From Isochrysis galbana (taxonomy: Eukaryota; Haptophyta; Isochrysidales; Isochrysidaceae), in assembly GCA_018136815.1 (NCBI GenBank), contig JADDIW010000100.1, positions 1 to 25,000 of the forward strand: DNA of 25,000 nucleotides, read 5' to 3'. A program made the translations under genes and the position numbers. A model generated the notes under the pieces. That model saw nothing but the letters and a program-made list of their open reading frames with translations, was not told the DNA's origin and did no database searches. Position 1 is the stretch's first letter. Each line of letters opens with the position of its first letter. Positions 19,541 to 25,000 of this stretch are shown piece by piece.

Positions 19541-21341
19541 ATGGACGAGCAGCTGCCCAACCTGCCCGGCGTGCAGCTTGAGCGGAAGGTGATCCCCATA
19601 GACGACGTCTCCGAAGATGAGGACGAAATTTCCACCTGCGCCTTCCTCTACAAGGGTGCCGATCGCCGCAAGGCCCTCGAGGAGATGCAGAAGAAGAGGG
19701 ACGCAGCAATCGCCGAGCAGGCCATTGCCGCCAGGCTCAGGGCAGAGGCTGAGGAGGCACCCGGGGAGAATGCGGGAGGGAAGCGGAAGCGCGGCAATGG
19801 CGGCGGCACCTCGTCGACCGGCAGAGTGGTTGAAGAGGCTGACAACGCGAATGACGATGTCAATGAGGTAGTGCTCGACGCCAGAGATGAAGAGCTGCTT
19901 GAGAAGAATCGGCAGCAGCAAGCCAGGTTGCGAGAGATGCAGAAGTTATTAGGAGCAGATGACGATGTACGCCCGATTCATTAGCCCTTATTCAGTGCCA
20001 TCCGCGCGCCGCGACGACTCTCTTTCACGTCACCTCGCCTCATTCGCTTTTGTTTGGACCCACGTAGGATGATGAAGAGACAGAGCGTGTGCTGAGCATC
20101 AGCAGCTCCAGTGATCCGCGCAGTGCCAATGCCCGTTGTGGACTCGGAACGGCGATGAGAGCCAGCAGACCTGGCGCCGTCACATCATCGAGCACAAACC
20201 CGAACATCTGGTTACGTGTAAAGAGTGACACAAATTCGGATGCACCTATGCTGCTCCAGTTCACGTGTGTTGCTTTTGCACTACCAATCAAAGCCTCACC
20301 ATTGAAAAGATTTATCTGGCCACGACCACGCACAAAACTTCAAACCCTGCAACATCGTGGAAATCGCGTCCACGAAATCTTAGCGTCATGTGCTCTTCCC
20401 TGTCCGTGACCATCGCTTACGCTTACCGGACTCTCCTTGTATTTAGGCGTGACGCTCCTCTTCGCTTGGGCATAGAGAAGCTGTCCGCAAGGCTAGGCCT
20501 GCTCGCCAATCGAGTGTCTCTGCTGAGTGAGTAGTGTCTCATTCGTGGATACCGGGAGAGCCGTTAACAAGAATGTTTTTTCCTTTGGCATATCGCTCCC
20601 TTGCTGCTGGTGAGATGACCTTGACAATTGCCACGATCGATGTTCACGCAGGAGAGAATGGCTCACCTCTTTTTCTGGATTTGAGTCCCCTCGAAGCTGG
20701 TCTTCTAGATGACGAAATCATTGTCGCCACAGAGACACGGCTCAGAGTAGAAGAGGTGCGCAAAAAGCCACTCGAATGTAGCCGTGCCGCTAGCAACATC
20801 TTCTTCACTCAGGCCTCCGTGCCTTTTGATGTATCACACTACCGCCCACATATTCTTCTAACCTAGGATTAAATGCATTGCCCCAATGCCCCGAGTGATT
20901 CATTCGCACTTTTCCCTCGTGGAGCTCCAATGTTTGCTCAAGCCAAGCTACTCCTGGACTGCCTATAGAAACGACTCAAGTTAAAGCTCTGCGCTGAAGA
21001 GAGAGGATCGGTCGAGGTCATGCACGTCGCCAAGCTCTCAGAGCCTTGTAGCGACTTGGTGAGGCGCCTAGTTCCACTAGGCCTCGCCCCTCTTCCCTAC
21101 AATACAATCTGCGTGATGACGGCCCGATCCCTTCTTTGTTCACCCGGCTTATTAGGCCAAAGCTTGGTGCTTCGGCCAGAGGGATCCTACCGAGTACGAT
21201 CCAAACAACATCGTCTTGCGTATAGATGGCGACGTCATCAACCCCAACCAAACGATTGGGGAACTCAAAGCCGAGCTTGACCTCGACGATGGAGATATGG
21301 TCGAGGTTGGCATTCTGGGCGAGGCGACCTGCGTCGACTGA
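19541..21341 (+). CDS. RAD60: RAD60/ESC2/NIP45-type protein with two SUMO-like domains (six exons)
   Basis: Exons are 19541-19966, 20068-20264, 20447-20526, 20652-20755, 20969-21058 and 21156-21341, giving 360 aa. All five introns are GT-AG and keep one frame. An acidic and coiled N-terminal half (DDVSEDEDEIS; KALEEMQKKRDAAIAEQAIA) is followed by two SUMO-like domains. SLD1 is at about 188-260 (IWLRVKSD, FTRDAPLRLGIEKLSARLGL, DLSPLEAGLLDDEIIVA). SLD2 is at about 271-352 (RLKLKLCAEERGSVEVMHVA, NNIVLRIDGDVINPNQTIGE, LDLDDGDMVEVGI). The RLKLKL start and D.L.DGD..EV end are SUMO-fold signatures. No diglycine follows SLD2, so it is not a conjugated SUMO. RAD60/Esc2/NIP45 proteins work with the SUMO pathway and SMC5/6 in genome stability. 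The link between exons 4 and 5 is the least certain, since another exon could hide in the 213-base intron. Confidence 0.85.
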
Positions 21342-22849
21342 TGCCAGTTGAACGCTCTCCTGTCTTGACGTCGGACACAGGGCCTCATGTTCAGCCCCCA
21401 TCGCTATCTGCATCCTATAAGCCTGCATGGCAGGATGTAGCGAGTTGATGCTTGAAGCTTTATGCTAGGCTAGTTGAACATGATGCCAGTATGCATAGGC
21501 ATCGTAAGAGGCGACTTATCGAAGCGGGCGCCGTCATGTGCTGGTCAGATACACTCATTCTCATGGACCTGATATTCACACTTTTTGACATTTCGTGACG
21601 TATTTCATCGTTGGCTGGTTGTGGGTCATGGTTGATTTAGTTTCTGGTTTGGATTTGGCATTGTGTGCTGTCGCTTTCGCGTCTCGTGGTCTTGCTTCCA
21701 CGGTTGTGTGCTTCCGTCGATACTCCTCCCTCCGACGTGGGTCGTTGAGTGCGTGGGACAGTCCTCGTGGCATCGGTAGGGTGAGCGAGGTGTGAAGCGA
21801 CTGTGGACGTTGCCGCTCTCGCCCTTGCTCCACCAGCGCCCGGCCGGCTTGCGCCCAACCAAATTCGAACACACACAACTCATCGGCTCCCTCAAGTTCA
21901 TAGAAATACTATGCCCTCGCAGATCTCTCCCCCTCCACCTCTCATGAGTCATGTTTGCGCCACCTCCCAAGGCCTATGACCTATGACGTCACACGAGCAA
22001 TCCTAGTCGCCGCCTATGCGAACAAGCACTTGGGCATCACTTACGGCAGGAGGATGGGTGGTTCCTCCCCCATGGCAGGGGAGGAGTGGAGAGAGGAGAG
22101 AGGGGTGAGGCTCGTGCCCCCCCATGGGCGAACTAATTATAAAATTAGTTGTTCTAGCCCATGCTCTTGGCATGCCCGATGGCTTGCTAGCTAGGAGCAG
22201 ACTGCCCTGCTGGCCCATTCTCTCCCTAGGAGGCTCGCATGTCTCGCTCGCCCTGGCCTGTCGTGGCCAGCCCATCGCTCCAACCCGCCCTCCCCCCTGG
22301 TCGACAGGCAGACGGGTGCAGAGTGGGAGAGTGGGGGCCCCTGAGGCTCAAGAGCGCCAGCGAGGGAGAGGCATGGCGGAGGCCAGGGCCCAGCCCCTGC
22401 CTCCTCTGCCCCTGAGCTGGCCTCCAGGAGCAGGAGCCTCCAAGGGGCGCCAATAGGCAGCTGCAGGCCTGCCGCAGGCGCGCCATCGCGCGTGCCGCAG
22501 GAGAGGGGAGAGAGCACGCGGAGAAGGGAGTGGGCGCGAGCGAGAGCTCCGCCCACCGAAAAATAGGTAAGTCCCGCATCTGTTTACCGCGCTTGTTTAT
22601 AGCATAAGTCGGGACTGGGGCCGCCGCAGGGGTGTAGAAAGTTTCCTGCGTTAAAGTAGTGGGTCCACGGCCGCATGTGCGGTAAGAATATAGTATTATA
22701 AGGTTTAACCCTCATGCTAGAAGATAAATTATAATAGGAGGCGAGGGGAAGGTGCAAGCAAAAGCAATTCTGAACCTCATTCTTGAGACTGCAGCCGAAC
22801 GAGGTTCCAAGATTTGATGACAAAAAGCACTAATCCAGAGGGGCAGCTT
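21342..22849. other. Non-coding interval between convergent genes
   Basis: This lies between the 3' ends of the RAD60-like and ATP10 genes. The 22040-22560 part is GC-rich and contains a 41-base imperfect palindrome (22123-22163) plus repeats of CCAGG/CTGG type. Overlapping ORFs of 79-121 codons on both strands there have no support. The rest looks featureless. Confidence 0.5.
22123..22163. repeat. Imperfect long palindrome
   Basis: CATGGGC (22123-22129) and GCCCATG (22157-22163) are exact inverse outer arms. Inside, AACTAATT and AATTAGTT form inner arms around ATAA. The AT-rich core is conspicuous in a GC-rich surround, as in miniature inverted-repeat elements or cruciform sites. Confidence 0.7.
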
Positions 22850-23986
22850 TTAGAGGCAGGCTTGGAGCGCCTCAACCTGAGCCTTTGATGGAACCTCGCT
22901 GGAGTGAACATGCCAACGCACAACAGCTTCCTCGTCCACGAGGCATACATAGCCTAGGTAACGATTCTCCACGTGTAGTTGGCGACGCATCTGACCTACA
23001 AGGAAAATGATTAGAAAGTGAGTTTGCCTGACCACTTTGCAAACGGTTTGACTAAGTGCTCAATAAGGTGTCTAGCTAGCAGCATAGATCCCTAGCACGA
23101 CGTCAAGACAATGGGGACCTTCTGTCGGGAAAGGATGGCCTCTTTAATGAAATGGTAATTTGCAGGTGAGTCTCGAAGAGGAATTGCACGAAGGTGCAAT
23201 ACATCACAGGGATGCAGTTGGTGAGGGGGCATCGTAAACTTACTTGTGTCACCAAAACTCACAAAGAACGAGTCGCGTTGCGATTTGGGCACAGTCATTC
23301 GCATTGATGCGAGGAGAGGCATTCGAAGCAAGCTGAGAATGGTGCCTTCAACGAGAGCCAGACGAAGCACCTGCAGTGGTGGAGACCCACTAGCGCCCCC
23401 ATTCGATTCCACAGACGTGGTGTTTGAGGAGATGCCTTCGAGCCAAGCATCGACCATGGCCTCTGAGAAGCGCGAACCAGCACAACCAACAAGCGATCTT
23501 TTCCCTTTGAAAAGGTCGGCCTTGTCCAGAGAGCGCATGTCCCCTCCTAGAGAGCGCACCGCAACAGAAGGGAAGTAGAAGGCTTCCTTTGACTCATACA
23601 GCTTGCTGGGCGGCGGATGAATTGTGAATGGCTCTTTGTTTCGTATCGCAGCTCGCAGCTCGCCTATTCCATGCTGGTGATTCTTCCAGTCATTGTCTCT
23701 GTGACCATTCGCGTGAGGACAGAAGCGTAAGCACTCATCGCCATCCTCATCGAGTGAGACCCTGCATCCCATCATTGATCGGAGGCTGGGCTGGGAGGGT
23801 GCAGGCCAGCCGTGCAGCCTAGATGGGGGTGAGGCGAGAACTCAACAGGACTGTGCGCCGCTTCTCGAGCGCTGCTTCGCTCCGCTCACGCCACGCGGCG
23901 TTCTTCTCCCGCAGCTTGGAGCCAATCGACATGGTGCGGCATGTGCTCCTCCACTGTGCGGGGCGTGCCAGCCGTGAGAGCAGCAT
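22850..23986 (-). CDS. ATP10: ATP10-type mitochondrial ATP synthase assembly factor (three exons)
   Basis: Exons on minus are 23986-23890, 23663-23244 and 22995-22850, giving 220 aa. Introns have strong signals (GTGAGC...AATAG, 226 bases; GTAAGT...TTGTAG, 248 bases) and phase 1. ATP10 proteins sit in the mitochondrial inner membrane and help assemble the F0 part of ATP synthase (Atp6). The N-terminus MLLSRLARPAQWRSTCRT has the Arg/Ser/Leu make-up of a mitochondrial presequence. Family signatures follow: EAFYFPSV (about 60), KRSLVGCAGSRFSEAMVDAW, FFVSFGDTS, then NRYLGYVCLVDEEAVVRWHV and SKAQVEALQACL at the C-terminus. An in-frame ATG at 24091 would add 35 residues, but the 23986 start gives the better presequence. 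The first intron is chosen because it joins KLREKNAAW to RELRAAIRNKEPF in frame; other acceptors upstream are possible. Confidence 0.82.
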
Positions 23987-25000
23987 GCGCGCCTCCGCTA
24001 CGAGTCTCGTATGCCGTGCGCCGGGTGGGGGCAGAGCCGACGCGCGGCGCTCTCGCAGCACAACGAAAGAGAGCAGCACTGACGAGAGCACCTACTTTTT
24101 TCCTAAAATATGTCCCTGTCTTGATCTAATTGTCGTATTTATAGGTTGTAATAAGATCGTATCTGCTCGAAGAGTTCCCCGCGCGTCCCGTCGTAAAATC
24201 CCCCGCGAAAGGCGCCCCGCGCCCCTTTGCGCGCCATCTTCTTTCACCTCGTGCGTCCAGGAAAGAACCCCAAAGCATTATTGACTAAACCACTACGCAT
24301 GCATGAACTATTTCTATTTATGGTTTATGGTTATGCTGGGCTTGTGGCTTGTGGGCGCGGCGCGGTGCCGAGTGACGACGCACGCTGTACCATGCCCCGC
24401 GCCGCGCGGCGGGGTTTCCGTCTTGTTGACGGATCGAGCATAACCACTGGCTCGATATGCGAGGAGACGGAAGGGGATCGATCGGCGGTAGTCGCGGCGG
24501 GAGCAGCGGAGAGCGGAGAGTGATATGGTGATGGGTGATGGAATGGGAATGGCGGGCTTGACCACCTCCTCAACATAGGAAGGCAGGAGGACGGGCTTGG
24601 GCTTGGGCGAGGGCGAGCGAGCGCGAGGACGGAGCAGACATGGCTGGGCGATTGGCGATGGATAGGCTGAGGCTGAGGTTGGGGCTGAAGCTGAAGACTG
24701 AAGATTGGTACGGATGTCGGATGTGGAGTGTTGAGAACGAGAAAGAGGGACGAGAACGGGAACGAGAACGACGAACGACGACAGACGACAGAACGGATAG
24801 AGTCCGACGGGCCGATGCCACGGCACCACATTCACATCAATACTCTCAACACTTACATAATAATAAAATAACTGAGCGTTAGTACGTTAGTACCACTACC
24901 ACTACTCCCACTAGCCCGGTACTATCACGACACCCCTCGGCGCACTTGCCCGTACGCCTTGCTTGACGGGTGACGTGTGCTGATGCCACGGCTACATACA
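23987..25000. other. Upstream flank of ATP10 and distal non-coding DNA
   Basis: The first part is the presumed 5' flank of ATP10 and includes an AT-rich stretch near 24095-24160. From 24550 to 24800 lies the inverted relative of the 11.7-11.95 kb repeat. ORFs of 80-173 codons here overlap in several frames and are repeat artefacts. I see no gene up to the window end. Confidence 0.5.
24570..24800 (-). repeat. Dispersed GTCGTC/CTCGCTCT-rich repeat, copy 2 (inverted)
   Basis: Read on minus, this segment goes from GTCGTC-rich sequence through TCTCGTTC repeats and CGCGCTCGCTCGCCCTCGCC to GCCTTCCTATGTTGA. That is the same order as plus-strand 11690-11950. The similarity is imperfect, and part of it is simple sequence, so homology rests mainly on the shared 3' end. 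Confidence 0.5.

Noticed and set aside
24314..24882. Overlapping frames of 80-173 codons
   Set aside because: They are serine/proline/arginine-rich repeat artefacts in all frames, without conserved motifs.

Overview
The window is nuclear DNA of a GC-rich eukaryote, most likely a unicellular alga or related protist. The reasons are several genes that become complete only after removing GT-AG introns (about 90-250 bases), well-kept eukaryote-specific proteins (CDC5, a SUMO-like-domain protein, the mitochondrial assembly factor ATP10), an RS-domain splicing protein, long non-coding gaps with poly-C and CT microsatellites, and eukaryotic transposon remnants. A signal-peptide-like N-terminus on an S1-domain protein would suit an alga with a complex plastid (haptophyte or stramenopile type), but the lineage cannot be fixed from this window.

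Layout. (1) 1-4094: a CDC5 gene (minus strand, running off the left edge) and a three-exon RS/G-patch gene (plus strand) diverge from a 406-base homopolymer-rich spacer; both are predicted pre-mRNA splicing proteins. (2) 4095-6443: non-coding, with microsatellites and short repeats. (3) 6444-9883: an intronless short-chain dehydrogenase/reductase (minus) and an intronless S1-domain protein (plus), divergent across about 920 bases that hold several palindromes and one copy of a dispersed repeat of about 120 bases. (4) 9884-16427: mostly repeats, with a broken Ty3/gypsy-type integrase relic (13725-14141, minus), a strong hairpin at 12579-12619, an unrecognised gene candidate (14794-15870, minus) and a very long CT/poly-C tract. 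(5) 16428-18589: a 2.2-kb PIF/Harbinger-like DNA transposon with 13-base terminal inverted repeats, a broken transposase on plus and a Myb/SANT-like protein gene on minus. (6) 18590-21341: the second copy of the dispersed repeat, then a six-exon gene for a RAD60/ESC2/NIP45-type protein with two SUMO-like domains. (7) 21342-22849: non-coding, with a palindrome. (8) 22850-23986: a three-exon ATP10 gene (minus). (9) 23987-25000: non-coding, including an inverted copy of a repeat also seen near 11.7-11.95 kb.

The host genes are unrelated housekeeping functions (splicing, redox metabolism, RNA binding, SUMO-linked genome maintenance, ATP synthase assembly), as expected for eukaryotic gene order. 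The most interesting parts are the Harbinger-like element with its paired genes and structured ends, and the dispersed repeat shared by 7.7-7.9 kb and 18.8-18.9 kb. Exon coordinates were worked out by eye from splice signals, reading frame and protein-family fit.
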